Shown: piece after piece, positions 9,239 to 19,919 of the stretch
How positions within the stretch are numbered: position 1 is the stretch's first letter
Layout of the letters: each line of letters opens with the position of its first letter
Source: Pseudoxanthomonas sp. Root65
Lineage (GTDB): Bacteria > Pseudomonadota > Gammaproteobacteria > Xanthomonadales > Xanthomonadaceae
Direction: 5' to 3'
Assembly: GCF_001427635.1 (NCBI RefSeq)
Contig: NZ_LMHA01000001.1
Coordinates: 1,469,414-1,533,413 of the forward strand
DNA: 64,000 nucleotides
Notes under the pieces: generated by a model
Databases searched by the model: none
The model's input: only the letters and a program-made list of their open reading frames with translations
Told to the model about the DNA's origin: nothing
Made by a program: the position numbers and the translations under genes

Positions 9239-11019
9239 AGGTCCGTCCCGATGTTGAGGTAGATCTGGACGCCGGAATCCGGATCGTTCAGGCCATGCGC
9301 CAGATCCAGCCGCACCGGTCCTACCGGCGAGCGCCAGCGCAGGCCGATGCCGACGCCGGTGCTCAGGTCCGGACGGGTGCCGTCGAATGCGCTGCCGGTA
9401 TCGACGAACACCGCGCCGCCGTACGGTCCGCCCTTGGGATAGAACTCGTATTCCACGCTGCCGGTGACCACGTTCTTGGCGCCCAGTGCGTAGTCGCCGC
9501 GGCGTGGGCCCACTTCGCGCCAGGAATAGCCGCGGATGCTGCGGTCGCCACCGGCGAAGAAGCGCAGCGACGGCGGCATCGCCACCAGCGAGCTGGTGAA
9601 CGTGTGGCCGTACTCACCGCGCACGATCAGCGCACTGTTGGTCTTGTACCGCTGAGACCAGCGCGCGCGCAGGTGGAACTGCAGGAAGTTGGCGTCGGAC
9701 CCTGCACCGTCCACGCCGCCGCGCAGCAGGATCGAGCCGGCCAGCTGGTCAGGCCGGTTCGAGCCGACCGGCGAGTTGGTGTAGTCGGCGCGAAGCGACG
9801 GGTAAGTGAACGTGGCGTACTGCACGGTGGTGTCGGGCAGGCCGGTGAGCGGATCGTCCTCGACATAACGCCAGCGCTCGCGCAGCGCGTGGATCGACGC
9901 CACCGCCGTCCAGTCCTCGCTGACCTGGCCGCTGCGGCTGCCGGTGAACTCGACATGGCGCAGGTCGATGTAGTCGGTCTGTTCGTCGCTGGCCTGCACG
10001 CCCACGGTGTACCAGCCATCCAGCCACTTGAAGGCGGGAATGCGGTACTGGGTCAGCAGCGTCTTGCGCTTCTGCGCATAGTCCAGGTGCGTGGACAGCT
10101 TGTGCCCACGCGAATTCACGTAGCGGCGATCTAGGCCCAGGCGGATACCCGGGCCGCTTTCGGTGCCGTAGCTGACGCCGGCGGTGTAGATGTCGCGCTT
10201 GGCCAGTTCCAGGTTCACGTCCACCGGCACGCGGCCTTCGACGGCCTTGTCGGGGTTGGCCTGGATGTCGATGCTGGAAAAATAGTCGAGCCCCACCAGC
10301 GATTCGCGCAGGCGGTCCAGCTTGCCCTGGTGGAAGTAGCTGCCTTCTTCCCAGTACACCAGCTTCTCCAGCAGTCCCGGCTCGAACTTGTCCTGGTGGA
10401 AGGTGGTGGCGCCCATGTCATAGCGGATGCCGCTGACCCAGCCCAGCGCGATGTCGGCGGCATGGTCGGCGCGCGTGACTTCCACGCGGCGATGGGTGAA
10501 GTCGGCATCGAAATAACCGCGATCCGCCAGCCGCCGCACGATGACCAGCTTGCTGGCTTCGTACGTGGTGTGGTCGAACACCTCGCCGATGTTGGGTGCG
10601 AAGGCGGCCAGGTCTTCCTTCAGGTAACGGTCTTCGCCGCCTTCGCCTTCGATGGACAGGTCGCGCTTGCGCACGCGCACCGGCTCGCCCAACTGCACGC
10701 GCACAGTGACGGTCAGCCGCTCGTCCTGCGCACCCTCGACGCGCGGTGCATCGACGGTGACGGTGGGCGAGTAGTAACCGAACGGCTCCAGCGCTTCGCG
10801 CGTTTCGGCGACGGCTTCGCCAAGCAGGTATTCCAGTCGCGACTCGCCCAGCCGCTTGCCCAGCGAGTCGTTCAGCGACAGCGCGGTATTGATGTTTTCC
10901 ACCATCAATTCGTCGTCGAGCCCCTCGATCTGCACCTTGTCGACGATGGCCGCAGCCCAGGCATGGCCCATGGCGGCGAACAGGACGACGGCGGTGGCGA
11001 GGCGGGGAAATCGACGCAT
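9235..11019 (-). CDS. tamA: Outer-membrane assembly factor TamA (Omp85 family)
   Basis: A 594-residue Omp85-family barrel. A signal peptide covers about residues 1-21 (ending GHAWA), followed by three POTRA repeats and a C-terminal 16-strand barrel. The Omp85 lid-lock type motif is seen in GGDRSIRGYSWREVGP, and the barrel ends GLNDPDSGVQIYLNIGTDL. It partners with TamB, encoded immediately downstream with overlapping codons. ATG 11017-11019 is chosen because the signal peptide begins there; upstream frame lies in a repeat-rich gap. Confidence 0.95.
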   Translation of the reverse strand: MRRFPRLATAVVLFAAMGHAWAAAIVDKVQIEGLDDELMVENINTALSLNDSLGKRLGESRLEYLLGEAVAETREALEPFGYYSPTVTVDAPRVEGAQDERLTVTVRVQLGEPVRVRKRDLSIEGEGGEDRYLKEDLAAFAPNIGEVFDHTTYEASKLVIVRRLADRGYFDADFTHRRVEVTRADHAADIALGWVSGIRYDMGATTFHQDKFEPGLLEKLVYWEEGSYFHQGKLDRLRESLVGLDYFSSIDIQANPDKAVEGRVPVDVNLELAKRDIYTAGVSYGTESGPGIRLGLDRRYVNSRGHKLSTHLDYAQKRKTLLTQYRIPAFKWLDGWYTVGVQASDEQTDYIDLRHVEFTGSRSGQVSEDWTAVASIHALRERWRYVEDDPLTGLPDTTVQYATFTYPSLRADYTNSPVGSNRPDQLAGSILLRGGVDGAGSDANFLQFHLRARWSQRYKTNSALIVRGEYGHTFTSSLVAMPPSLRFFAGGDRSIRGYSWREVGPRRGDYALGAKNVVTGSVEYEFYPKGGPYGGAVFVDTGSAFDGTRPDLSTGVGIGLRWRSPVGPVRLDLAHGLNDPDSGVQIYLNIGTDL

Positions 11020-11115
11020 GCGCGCAGGATACCCGGTGCGGGTTAAGGGGGGTGAAGGGGTGGCGCAATCACGCAGCGCATCGTTCACGGAAACATGCGA
11101 TCGCCGTGATGCGCT

Positions 11116-11246
11116 CCTTCCCCCGCATGCGGGGGAAGGCCGGGATGGGGGCGAGAGAAACATGACGCGAGTGATGTCCATCCAAGCGATCCATGCATCG
11201 CGCTTGCCCCCACCCCAGCCCTCCCCCGCAAGCAGGGGAGGGGGCG
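11116..11246. repeat. Paired GC-rich inverted repeat between tamA and glyS
   Basis: Left arm 11116-11153 contains the hairpin TTCCCCCGCATGCGGGGGAA and runs into CCGGGATGGGGGC. Right arm about 11203-11246 carries the complement GCCCCCACCCCAGCCCTCCCCC followed by its own hairpin. The two arms can pair with each other around a roughly 50-base loop, or each fold alone. This kind of CCCCCGC...GCGGGGG pair is a common intergenic element in xanthomonad genomes. The rest of the 240-base gap shows no gene. Confidence 0.7.
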
Positions 11247-11259
11247 CATGGCGAGGACG

Positions 11260-13437
11260 TCAGCCCGACAGATGCTCGATCGCCGCCACCGCGCGGAAGC
11301 GGTCGGCCAGACGCTTGAGCAGGGCCAGGCGGTTGGCGCGCACGGCCGGGTCGTCGGCGTTGACCATCACGCTGTCGAAGAACGCATCGACCTGCGGGCG
11401 CAGGCGGGCGAGGTGGTTCAGTACGGTCACGTAGTCATGGTGGTGCAGGGCTTCGTCGGTCTCGCCGATCACCGCTTCCACCGCTTCGGCCAGCGCGCTT
11501 TCGGCCGGGTCTTTCAGCAGCGCGCGGTCGATCGCATGCGGGATGGCGATGTCGGCTTTCTTCAGGATGTTGCCGATGCGCTTGTTGGCCGCGGCCAGTG
11601 CGTCGGCCTCCGGCAGCGTGGCGAAGGTGCCGATGGCGTCCAGGCGGGTGTCGAAGTCGTAGAGCGAGGCCGGGACGGGATCCAACTCTGCAACCGCACT
11701 GAAGTGAGCAGCAGGCACCCCCTTCTCTGCATAGTAGCTACGCAGGCGATCAAGAATGAAGGGATAGATTTCCTGGAAATTGGTTTCTACCAACGACCTC
11801 TGCTGACTATGCGTTGTGGGTGCATCGACTCCCTTCTCGCGGGCGGAGTCTGCAGCAGCGACTTTTGCACGAAGAGAGACATCAGACATTGCGAACATGA
11901 CGAGTTCTGCAGCCTTCTGGATCAGCGAGCGGACATCAAGATTTAATCCACTCTCGATCACCGTGCGCGCCAGCCCCAATGCATTCCGCCGCAGCGCAAA
12001 CGGATCCTTGTTGCCGGTCGGCTTCAGCCCGGCGGCGAACCCGCCCGCCAGCGTATCGAGGCGTTCGGCGATGGCCAGCACCTTGCCCAGCGGCGACAGC
12101 GCGATGTCGTCGCCTGCGAAGCGCGGCTGGTAGGCCTCGTCGATGGCCAGCGCGATCTCCTTCGGCTCGCCCGCCGCGAGCGCGTAGTGGCGGCCGGCGA
12201 TGCCCTGCAGTTCGGGGAACTCGTTGACCATGCGCGACTGCAGGTCGTTCTTCGCCAGTTCCGCGGCGCGACGCGCCTGCACCGGATCGGCGCCGACCTG
12301 CGCGGCGATGGTTTCCGCCAGCGCCGCTACGCGCGCGACCTTGTCGGCGACGCTGCCCAGCTTGGCCTGGTAGGTGACGGTCTTCAGGCCGTCGCCCATC
12401 GACACCAGTCCCTGCTTCAGGTCCTCGTCGAAGAAGAACTTCGCGTCGGAGAAGCGCGGACGGATCACGCGCTCGTAGCCCTTGCGGACTTCGTCGACGT
12501 CCTGCGATTCGATGTTGGCGATGCCGATGAAGTGCTCGGTCAGCTTGCCGCCATCGCTCAGCACCGGGAAGAACTTCTGGTTGATCTCCATCGTCTCGAT
12601 CAGCGCTTCCTGCGGCACGGCGAGGAACGCGGACTCGAAGCTGCACAGCACCGCCGACGGCCACTCGGTCAGGCAGACCACCTGTTCCAGGTTGTCGTCG
12701 GTGATGCGCGCACTGCCGCCGGCCCGGGCTGCGGCCTGCTGCACTTCCTCGACGATGCGCGTGCGGCGTGCGTCGGCATCGACCAGCACCCTGGCAGCGC
12801 GCAGCGCATCCACATAGTCGTCAGGCTGGCCGATCCACACCGGCTTGTCGTGCTCGAAGCGATGGCCGCGGCTCATGCGGTCGGAGGTCACGCCCAGCAC
12901 CTGCGCGTCCACCACGTCCTGGCCCAGCAGCAGCACCAGCCAGTGCACCGGCCGCGCGAAGGCGTAGTCGTGGTCGCCCCAGCGCATCGGCTTGGGGATC
13001 GGCATGCCGGCCAGCGCCTCGCGCACGATGTCGGCCAGCAGGTCGGCGGTCCTCGCGCCGGGCTTCACCGCGCGATGCACGAAGCGTTCGCCCTTGCCGT
13101 CGGTGGTGCGCTCCAACTGCGTCCAGTCGATGCCGGCCTTGGCGGCGAAGCCTTCCAGCGCCTTGGTCGGCGCACCGTTCGCATCCAGCGCGATGTTGAG
13201 GTACGGGCCCAGCACTTCGGACTTCTGCTCGGGCTGCTCCACCTCGACCGCCGGCAGCAGCACCGCCAGGCGGCGCGGCGTGTACAGCGGCTTGGCGTCG
13301 CCGCGCTCGAACCCGATGCCGCGCTTTTCCAGCGCCGCGATCACGCCGTCGAAGAAAGCCTGCGCCAGGCCCGGCAGCGCCTTGACCGGCAGCTCTTCGG
13401 TGCCCAGTTCGATCAGCAGGGATGTTTGTTCGCTCAT
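11260..13437 (-). CDS. glyS: Glycine--tRNA ligase beta subunit
   Basis: A 725-residue beta chain of the heterotetrameric bacterial glycyl-tRNA synthetase, acting with GlyQ (next gene upstream) to charge tRNA-Gly. The N-terminus [11 protein letters not shown], the EINQKFFPV block and the C-terminal anticodon-binding region ending [22 protein letters not shown] are conserved. ATG at 13435-13437 gives the family start. Odd feature: residues about 500-579 (11701-11940) are encoded by DNA of about 53% G+C by my hand count, against clearly higher values around it. The stretch between NLDVRSL and the conserved IYPFILDRL is roughly 30 residues longer than in E. coli GlyS as I recall it. The frame stays open, so the gene should be functional. 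Confidence 0.96.
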   Translation of the reverse strand: MSEQTSLLIELGTEELPVKALPGLAQAFFDGVIAALEKRGIGFERGDAKPLYTPRRLAVLLPAVEVEQPEQKSEVLGPYLNIALDANGAPTKALEGFAAKAGIDWTQLERTTDGKGERFVHRAVKPGARTADLLADIVREALAGMPIPKPMRWGDHDYAFARPVHWLVLLLGQDVVDAQVLGVTSDRMSRGHRFEHDKPVWIGQPDDYVDALRAARVLVDADARRTRIVEEVQQAAARAGGSARITDDNLEQVVCLTEWPSAVLCSFESAFLAVPQEALIETMEINQKFFPVLSDGGKLTEHFIGIANIESQDVDEVRKGYERVIRPRFSDAKFFFDEDLKQGLVSMGDGLKTVTYQAKLGSVADKVARVAALAETIAAQVGADPVQARRAAELAKNDLQSRMVNEFPELQGIAGRHYALAAGEPKEIALAIDEAYQPRFAGDDIALSPLGKVLAIAERLDTLAGGFAAGLKPTGNKDPFALRRNALGLARTVIESGLNLDVRSLIQKAAELVMFAMSDVSLRAKVAAADSAREKGVDAPTTHSQQRSLVETNFQEIYPFILDRLRSYYAEKGVPAAHFSAVAELDPVPASLYDFDTRLDAIGTFATLPEADALAAANKRIGNILKKADIAIPHAIDRALLKDPAESALAEAVEAVIGETDEALHHHDYVTVLNHLARLRPQVDAFFDSVMVNADDPAVRANRLALLKRLADRFRAVAAIEHLSG

Positions 13438-13460
13438 GTGCATGCAACCTTGAGTTGTTC

Positions 13461-13606
13461 CCTTCTCCCTGCGGGAAAAGGTGCCCGAAGGGCGGATGAG
13501 GGTGCGGCGGAGTCGTTGGGGGTGAACGATCCGGATGTCGCCGTACCCTCTCCCCAACCCCTCTCTCCCACAGGGACTTCCTGCGGTCGCCGACGGGAGA
13601 GGGGCT
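13461..13606. repeat. Intergenic paired repeat between glyS and glyQ
   Basis: A left half (CTTCTCCCTGCGGGAAAAGG with GTGCCCGAAGGGCGGATGAG) and a right half (CCCTCTCCCCAACCCCTCTC then GACGGGAGAGGGG) form an imperfect inverted pair filling nearly the whole gap. Elements with this CCCGAAGGGCGGATGAGGGTG core recur between xanthomonad genes. No T-tract or promoter is obvious, so glyQ and glyS may still be cotranscribed through it. Confidence 0.65.
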
Positions 13607-14539
<933 letters not shown>

Positions 14540-14635
14540 CGCGTTATCGTGCACTGCGGAAAAGCGGGCTAGTATACGGGCAAGCCCTTGTCCTTCCGCC
14601 CTTTTCGCCCGTTCGCCGCCGTCGTGGATACCTCC

Positions 14636-15361
14636 GTGAAAGCCCCGTTCCTCATCGTTGAAACCGGCCAGCCGGTGCGCTCGATGCGGCGTTATGGCGG
14701 CTTCCCGCACTGGATCCGCGTGGCCGCCGGACTGGAGGCCGACGAGACGGTGGTGGCGAACGTGGAGCGTGGCGACGTGCTGCCGTCGCGCGAGGGCTTC
14801 GCCGGCGTCATCGTCAGCGGCTCCGCCGCGATGGTCACCGACCGCGCCGACTGGAGCGAGCGCAGTGCCGACTGGCTGCGCGACGCCGCCCACGGAGGCC
14901 TGCCGCTGCTCGGCATCTGCTACGGCCACCAGCTGCTGGCGCATGCGCTGGGCGGCGAGGTGGCCTACAACCCGGCCGGGCGCGAATCCGGCACCGTCCA
15001 CATCGACCTGCATCCGCAGGCGCAGGACGATCCGCTGTTCGCCGCGCTGCCGCTGAAATTCACCGCGCATGCGACCCACGTGCAGACTGTGGCCCGTCCG
15101 CCGGAGGGCGCCACCGTGCTGGCGCGCTCCGAGCAGGACGACTGCCATGCGTTCCGCTGGCGCGACCGCGCCTGGGGCGTGCAGTTCCACCCCGAATTCG
15201 CCACCCACCACATGCGCGGTTACGTGCATGCCCGCGCCGACCATCTGCGCAGCGAAGGGCGCTGCCCGGGCACCATCGCCCGCAGCGTGACGGCGGCGCC
15301 GCAAGCCCGCAAACTGTTGCGGCGGTTCGTCCGCCATGCGCGTGGCCTGCACGCGCGCTGA
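14636..15361 (+). CDS. Class I glutamine amidotransferase-like protein
   Basis: A stand-alone GATase-1 domain protein of about 241 residues, predicted to release ammonia from glutamine for an unidentified acceptor. The nucleophile Cys95 sits in [16 protein letters not shown]. The His-Glu pair is in GVQFHPEF. No synthetase domain is fused, so the family may also act on peptides such as gamma-glutamyl conjugates. The start is uncertain: GTG at 14636 or GTG at 14624, neither with a strong ribosome binding site. It is divergent from glyQ. Confidence 0.85.
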   Translation: MKAPFLIVETGQPVRSMRRYGGFPHWIRVAAGLEADETVVANVERGDVLPSREGFAGVIVSGSAAMVTDRADWSERSADWLRDAAHGGLPLLGICYGHQLLAHALGGEVAYNPAGRESGTVHIDLHPQAQDDPLFAALPLKFTAHATHVQTVARPPEGATVLARSEQDDCHAFRWRDRAWGVQFHPEFATHHMRGYVHARADHLRSEGRCPGTIARSVTAAPQARKLLRRFVRHARGLHAR

Positions 15362-15395
15362 GTCTCCTCGTTCCATACCTCCCCCGAGATCCCCG

Positions 15396-16277
15396 ATGTC
15401 GACGATCAACAAGGTGCCGGCCAGTGCCGGCGCGGAATGGCTGCTGGCGGGCTTCGCGCTGCTGAAGCGGGCGCCGGTGCCGCTGGCCACGCTGGCCGTG
15501 CTGTGGGGCCTGTTGTCGATGGTCGTGATGCTGGTGGCGGTGACGCTGCCGGCGATGACGCTGGCGATGCAGTTCCTGCTGGTGCTGGCGGGGCCGCTGT
15601 TCTTCGCCGGCATGCTGTGGGCCGTGCGCGAAGTCGACCAGGGACGCGCCGCGCAGCCGTCGCACCTGCTGCAGCCGGTCCGCGACGGCCATGCGCCGGC
15701 CTTGCTGGCCACCTTGCTGCCGCAATTGCTGGCCGCGCTGGTGATGGGGGCGTTGTTGTTCGTGCTGGTGGGCACCGAACAGCTGCAGCACCTGGCCGAG
15801 GTCTACCAGCAGATGCAGACCATCGCGGCCGCCGGCGGCCAGCCCGATCCCTCGCTGGTGGAAGGCCTGCCGGCCGGCCGCCTGCTGTTGTGGCTGCTGC
15901 TGGTGGCGATCGTCTTCGTGGCGGTGAAGTGGATGACGTTCGTCGCCTCGCCGCAGATCCTGTTCTCCGGCGCCCACGTCATGGACGCCATGCGCAACAG
16001 CCTTCGCGCCTGCCTGCACAACTGGACGGCCATGCTGGTGTTCTACCTGCTGGCGGGCATCGCGATCTTCGCCGTCGGCATGGGCTCGCTGCTGGTGGCG
16101 TCGATCCTGGCGCTGGCGGTCGGTGCGACCATCGCGATGGGCCTGTGGCAGTTCGCGCTGCTGGCGCTGGTGATGCCGGTGCTGGCCGGTGCGGCGTATG
16201 CGGCGTGGCGGCAGATGCTGGGCAAGGGCGACGCGGTTCCCGGTGCGCCCACGGCGCCGGCGCGGATCGAGGTCTGA
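15396..16277 (+). CDS. BPSS1780 family membrane protein
   Basis: A 293-residue integral membrane protein with about six hydrophobic segments (the first near residues 28-75, further pairs near 105-130, 165-190 and 205-275). The N-terminus with [23 protein letters not shown] and the FVASPQILF block resemble the BPSS1780 family of uncharacterised membrane proteins. ATG 15396-15398 is the first start in a gap of 34 bases after the amidotransferase. No catalytic motif is visible; function unknown. Confidence 0.75.
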   Translation: MSTINKVPASAGAEWLLAGFALLKRAPVPLATLAVLWGLLSMVVMLVAVTLPAMTLAMQFLLVLAGPLFFAGMLWAVREVDQGRAAQPSHLLQPVRDGHAPALLATLLPQLLAALVMGALLFVLVGTEQLQHLAEVYQQMQTIAAAGGQPDPSLVEGLPAGRLLLWLLLVAIVFVAVKWMTFVASPQILFSGAHVMDAMRNSLRACLHNWTAMLVFYLLAGIAIFAVGMGSLLVASILALAVGATIAMGLWQFALLALVMPVLAGAAYAAWRQMLGKGDAVPGAPTAPARIEV

Positions 16278-16293
16278 GCCTCAGGCACCGCGA

Positions 16294-16317
16294 GTGGTGG
16301 GCCAAGGCCCACCCTAC
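16294..16317. repeat. Short palindrome downstream of the BPSS1780-type gene
   Basis: GTGGTGGGCCAAGGCCCACC followed by CTAC forms a tight hairpin (GGTGGGCC/GGCCCACC). It sits between two convergent genes and could serve as a terminator without T-tract or as a small REP element. The remaining 75 bases to tatC show nothing further. Confidence 0.6.
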
Positions 16318-16391
16318 GAGGCGACCAGATTGAGGGAGCGTGATGGATTATCCGTCCGGGCGCGCTGCGGTGCGTTCGGCAGCGTGACGGC

Positions 16392-17150
16392 TCAAGCGCT
16401 GTCGGGGCGCGGGCGCGGCTTCAGCCAGCCCGCGGCGATGATGCCCAGCTCGTACAGCAGGCACATCGGGATGGCGAGCATCAGCTGCGACACCACATCG
16501 GGCGGGGTGATCAGCGCGGCGATGACGAACACGCCGACGATGGCATAGCCCCGGCCTTCGCGCAGCTGCTGCGGCGTCACCCAGCCCAGCAGCACCATGA
16601 TCACCAGCGCCACCGGCAGCTCGAAGCTGACGCCGAAGGCCAGGAAGATCACCATCACGAAGTCCAGGTACTTTGCCGGGTCCGGCGCCAGCGTCACGAT
16701 GTCCGGCGTGAACACCGTCAATGCGTGGAACACGCTGGGCAGCACCAGGAAGTAGGCGAACGCGCAGCCGGCATAGAACAGCGCGATGGACGAGACCAGC
16801 AGTGGCACCGCCAGCCGCTTCTCGTGCTTGTACAGGCCGGGTGCGACGAAGCTCCATGCCTGGTACAGCAGCCAGGGCGAGGAGAGGAACAGGGCGAGGA
16901 AGAACGCCAGCTTGATCGGCGCGAAGAACCCGGACGTGGGATCGCTGGCGATCATCTGCGTCGCCTGGCCGGCGGGCAGTTGGGAAATGAGCGGTTGCGC
17001 CAGGCGGTCGTACAGCTGGCGCACGAACGGCAGCAGCGCCAGCAGGATCACGCCGGTCCCCGCCAGCCCGCGCATCAGCCGCGTGCGCAGTTCCAGCAGG
17101 TGTTCCATCAGGCTGCTTTCGGCCTCCTGGCCCCCGAATTCGCGGTTCAT
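16392..17150 (-). CDS. tatC: Sec-independent protein translocase TatC
   Basis: A 252-residue polytopic inner-membrane receptor of the twin-arginine translocase, which binds the Arg-Arg signal peptides of folded substrates. Six membrane segments are visible. Conserved features include the N-terminal MEHLLELRTRL, the SPWLLYQAWSFVAPGLYKHEK block and FGVSFELPV. ATG 17148-17150 overlaps the tatB TGA (ATGA), showing coupling. Last gene of tatABC. Confidence 0.97.
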   Translation of the reverse strand: MNREFGGQEAESSLMEHLLELRTRLMRGLAGTGVILLALLPFVRQLYDRLAQPLISQLPAGQATQMIASDPTSGFFAPIKLAFFLALFLSSPWLLYQAWSFVAPGLYKHEKRLAVPLLVSSIALFYAGCAFAYFLVLPSVFHALTVFTPDIVTLAPDPAKYLDFVMVIFLAFGVSFELPVALVIMVLLGWVTPQQLREGRGYAIVGVFVIAALITPPDVVSQLMLAIPMCLLYELGIIAAGWLKPRPRPDSA

Positions 17151-17659
17151 CGCGATTCCTTCGGCGGAAACAGGTCGGCGGTGGTGCCGGTTGCGGGTTC
17201 GGCGGCCTGGTCCTGCGGCGCATCGACAGGCGCATCGGCCGTCGAGGCGGCACGTACCTCGTGTTCGATCAACGGGTCGGGGTCCGCGGCCGCAGGCGCG
17301 GCGGGCGGTCTCGCCAGCGCGGGGGGCGTGATGGCGGACTCGACGTCGTCGCGCAGCGCCTTGGCATCGTCCCGCGCGGCCTGGCGGACGTCCTCGAACT
17401 GGCGTTCGGTCTCTTTCGCGCTGTCGCGGATGCGCTGTTCGGTGTCGCGCAGCGCGTCCTGGGCATCCTTGAGGTTGCGCTTGAGTTCTTCCGAGGCGAG
17501 TTCGCGCTCCAGCTCGTCCTTCACCGAATACCACTGCGCGCGCGCCCGGCGCACCCACAGGCCGGCGAAGCGCGCCGCCTTGGGCAGGCGCTCGGGACCC
17601 AGCACGATCAACGCGACGACCGCGACGACCAGCAGTTCACTGAAGCCGATATCGAACAT
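17147..17659 (-). CDS. tatB: Sec-independent protein translocase TatB
   Basis: A 170-residue membrane-anchored Tat component that forms the substrate receptor with TatC. An N-terminal transmembrane helix with the Glu and the hinge GPERLP (MFDIGFSELLVVAVVALIVLGPERLP, first 26 residues) is followed by a long amphipathic, highly charged helix and an Ala/Pro-rich acidic tail. It lies 21 bases after tatA and overlaps tatC. Confidence 0.96.
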   Translation of the reverse strand: MFDIGFSELLVVAVVALIVLGPERLPKAARFAGLWVRRARAQWYSVKDELERELASEELKRNLKDAQDALRDTEQRIRDSAKETERQFEDVRQAARDDAKALRDDVESAITPPALARPPAAPAAADPDPLIEHEVRAASTADAPVDAPQDQAAEPATGTTADLFPPKESR

Positions 17660-17680
17660 GGCGGCTGCGATGCCGCGCGA

Positions 17681-17902
17681 TCAGCTGGCGTCGCGGTCGC
17701 GCTCTTTGGCGGCGCTGGACTCGTCGGTGCGCGACTGGTCGTTCAACTGCCCGGCCGGCTTGTCGTCGTCCTTCATGCCCTTCTTGAAGCCCTTGACCGC
17801 TTCGCCCAGGTCCTGGCCGGCATTGCGCAGGCGCTTGGTGCCGAAGACGAGCAACACGACCACCAGCACGATGATCCAATGCCAGATGCTCAAACTGCCC
17901 AT
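17681..17902 (-). CDS. tatA: Sec-independent protein translocase TatA
   Basis: A 73-residue pore-forming Tat subunit. A short N-terminus (MGSLSIWHW), one transmembrane helix, the [14 protein letters not shown] hinge and amphipathic helix, and a charged tail are all as expected. It is the first gene of the tatABC operon; the promoter should lie within the 81 bases before the next gene. Confidence 0.96.
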   Translation of the reverse strand: MGSLSIWHWIIVLVVVLLVFGTKRLRNAGQDLGEAVKGFKKGMKDDDKPAGQLNDQSRTDESSAAKERDRDAS

Positions 17903-17983
17903 GGTGTGCTCGCAGGAAAGTTGGGGCGCTCAGGATAGCGCAGGCGGGCCGCCGGGATGGCGACCCATCGCCCATTACTTCCG

Positions 17984-18838
17984 TCAGGGTGTGGTGTCGA
18001 GCGGCTCGGTGCGCACTTCGCCGTCCTGCACGGGCTCGAATCCCTGCGTCTGGGCGGGCGCCTCGACCACCACCGGCGCCACCGCCGGTGCGGGCGCCTG
18101 TGCCGTCGCGGGGGCGGCACCGGTGGTACCGCGATTGCCGCGGGCCAGCTCGGTGACTTCTTCCAGTTCGTCGCGGAAGCCGACCACGGCATCCGACGGC
18201 TGGCCGGCGCGACTCTCGAAGATGGCGCGCGGCGTGGCGGCGCTGCCGTAGACGGCGGTGTTGGCGTCATCGTCGATCTGCAGCACTGCGCCATCCAGCG
18301 CCACGCCGGCGAACAGGCCACGCGCGCGAGACCACGACCAGATCTCGGCCTTCAGCTGGCCATCGGTGGACGCGCTGGCATTGCGGCCGACCGGACCGGC
18401 GGCGACGCCGGCATCGGCGCCGAGGGTGAACTTGCCGTTGACGATGGAGTCGAGCGAGCGGTCGTTGCGGAACACCAGCACCACGTCGGAGGACTGCACG
18501 CCGGCCTGGAAGCCGATGCTGCCGCCGGTGAGCTTGATGAACACCGGCTGCGACCAGCTGCCGTCGGCATTCTTCACCGACATCAGGCCATGGCCGCGAC
18601 GGCCGCCGATTACCAGGCCGGCCTTCAGGGTGTCGGGGATGACGATGATCGCCTTGCCCTCGTCGAGCAGCTTGTCGGGGATGCCGTTCTCGGGGATGCG
18701 CTGGATCTCGTTGAGCACGCGCACCGCATTGGTGGCGCGCTCGTCTTCCTTGGGACCCGCGATGGCCTGGCCGGCGAACAGGGCGGCGGCCAGCGCAAGC
18801 GCGGTGGGCGGCAGCAGGCGACGGGAGGTGCGGTTCAT
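17984..18838 (-). CDS. SYLF (Ysc84) lipid-binding domain protein, exported
   Basis: A 284-residue protein with a signal peptide (about residues 1-27, ending GQAIA) followed by a SYLF/Ysc84 domain (about residues 50-215; GLVIGGRRGHGLM, GGSIGFQAGVQSSDVVLVF, ASASTDGQLKAEIWSWSRARGLFAGVALDGA). SYLF domains bind phosphoinositide-like lipids in eukaryotes; the bacterial role is unknown. A Pro/Ala-rich C-terminal tail of about 50 residues looks disordered. ATG 18836-18838 fits the signal peptide. Confidence 0.85.
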   Translation of the reverse strand: MNRTSRRLLPPTALALAAALFAGQAIAGPKEDERATNAVRVLNEIQRIPENGIPDKLLDEGKAIIVIPDTLKAGLVIGGRRGHGLMSVKNADGSWSQPVFIKLTGGSIGFQAGVQSSDVVLVFRNDRSLDSIVNGKFTLGADAGVAAGPVGRNASASTDGQLKAEIWSWSRARGLFAGVALDGAVLQIDDDANTAVYGSAATPRAIFESRAGQPSDAVVGFRDELEEVTELARGNRGTTGAAPATAQAPAPAVAPVVVEAPAQTQGFEPVQDGEVRTEPLDTTP

Positions 18839-18956
18839 GGCGGCTCCATACAGGGGTTTCGCAGCAGAGGGCTGCAACCGCCTGAAACTAGGCGGGGGCG
18901 GATGAATCGGCGCTGACAGCGACGGCGCCGGGCGCATGCTCTGCCACAATACGCGG

Positions 18957-19919
18957 ATGCACGACACGCCCCCCACCGCCCTGCTCGTCGTCAACCTCGG
19001 CACGCCCGAGGCACCGACGCCACGCGCCGTCCGCCGCTACCTGGCCGAGTTCCTGCACGACCATCGCGTGGTGCAGCTGACGCGCTGGCTGTGGTGTCCG
19101 CTGCTGCATTTCATCATCCTGCCGCTGCGCGGACCGAAGGCGGCGGCGAAGTACGCCAGCATCTGGCTGCCCGAGGGCTCGCCGCTGGCGGTCTACACGC
19201 GGCGGCTGGCCGAGGCCCTGCAGGCGCGGTTGCCGGACTGGCGCGTGCACGACGCGATGCGCTACGGCGCGCCCTCCGTGGCCACGCGCCTGCGCGCGCT
19301 GCGTGCCGACGGCGTGCAGCGCGTGGTGGTGCTGCCGCTGTATCCGCAGTACTCCACCACGACCACCGAATCGGTGCGCGATGTGGTGGTGCGCGAAGCG
19401 GCGGGGCTGGACGTGCGCTTCATCGACGACTACTCGGTCGATGCCGGCTGGGTGGCCGCGGTGGTGGACTCGATCCGGCAGTGGCGCGATGGCCAGGGCG
19501 CAGGCGAACACCTGCTGTTCTCGTACCACGGCCTGCCGCAGCGGCTGGCCCGCAACGGCGATCCGTACCCGCAGCGCTGCGAGGCCAGCACGCGCGCCAT
19601 CGTGCAGGCGCTGGGCCTGCGTGACGACGAATGGACGCTGACCTACCAGTCCCGCTTCGGCAAGGAGCGCTGGCTGGAGCCGGCCACCGACACCACGCTG
19701 CAGGCCCTGGCTGCGCGCGGTGTGCGCAAGGTCGACGTGGTCTGCCCCGGCTTTGCGGTGGACTGCCTGGAAACCCTGGAGGAAGTCGGCATCGGCTTTG
19801 CCGAGGAGTTCGCCCACGCCGGCGGCGCGCTGCGCTACATCCCCTGCCTCAACGACGATGCCCGCCATGTGGAAGCGCTGGCCGCCTTGGCCTGCCGGGC
19901 GGGCGACGCGGACGCATGA
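18957..19919 (+). CDS. hemH: Ferrochelatase
   Basis: A 320-residue enzyme inserting Fe2+ into protoporphyrin IX, the last step of haem synthesis. Conserved pieces include [28 protein letters not shown], the catalytic-histidine motif FSYHGLP and the glutamate region [20 protein letters not shown] 18957-18959 is chosen over an in-frame upstream ATG because it starts the conserved region directly. The stop overlaps the next gene (ATGA). Confidence 0.96.
   Translation: MHDTPPTALLVVNLGTPEAPTPRAVRRYLAEFLHDHRVVQLTRWLWCPLLHFIILPLRGPKAAAKYASIWLPEGSPLAVYTRRLAEALQARLPDWRVHDAMRYGAPSVATRLRALRADGVQRVVVLPLYPQYSTTTTESVRDVVVREAAGLDVRFIDDYSVDAGWVAAVVDSIRQWRDGQGAGEHLLFSYHGLPQRLARNGDPYPQRCEASTRAIVQALGLRDDEWTLTYQSRFGKERWLEPATDTTLQALAARGVRKVDVVCPGFAVDCLETLEEVGIGFAEEFAHAGGALRYIPCLNDDARHVEALAALACRAGDADA

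Noticed and set aside
6872..9262. A 796-codon open frame on the plus strand opposite tamB
   Set aside because: It lies entirely antisense to a clear tamB with coupled neighbours, and reads as low-complexity Arg/Gly/Ala sequence typical of the antisense frame of a high-G+C gene.
11681..11965. A frameshift or insertion sequence in glyS
   Set aside because: The frame stays open, flanking conserved blocks are in phase, and no inverted terminal repeats or transposase code are visible; only the base composition differs.
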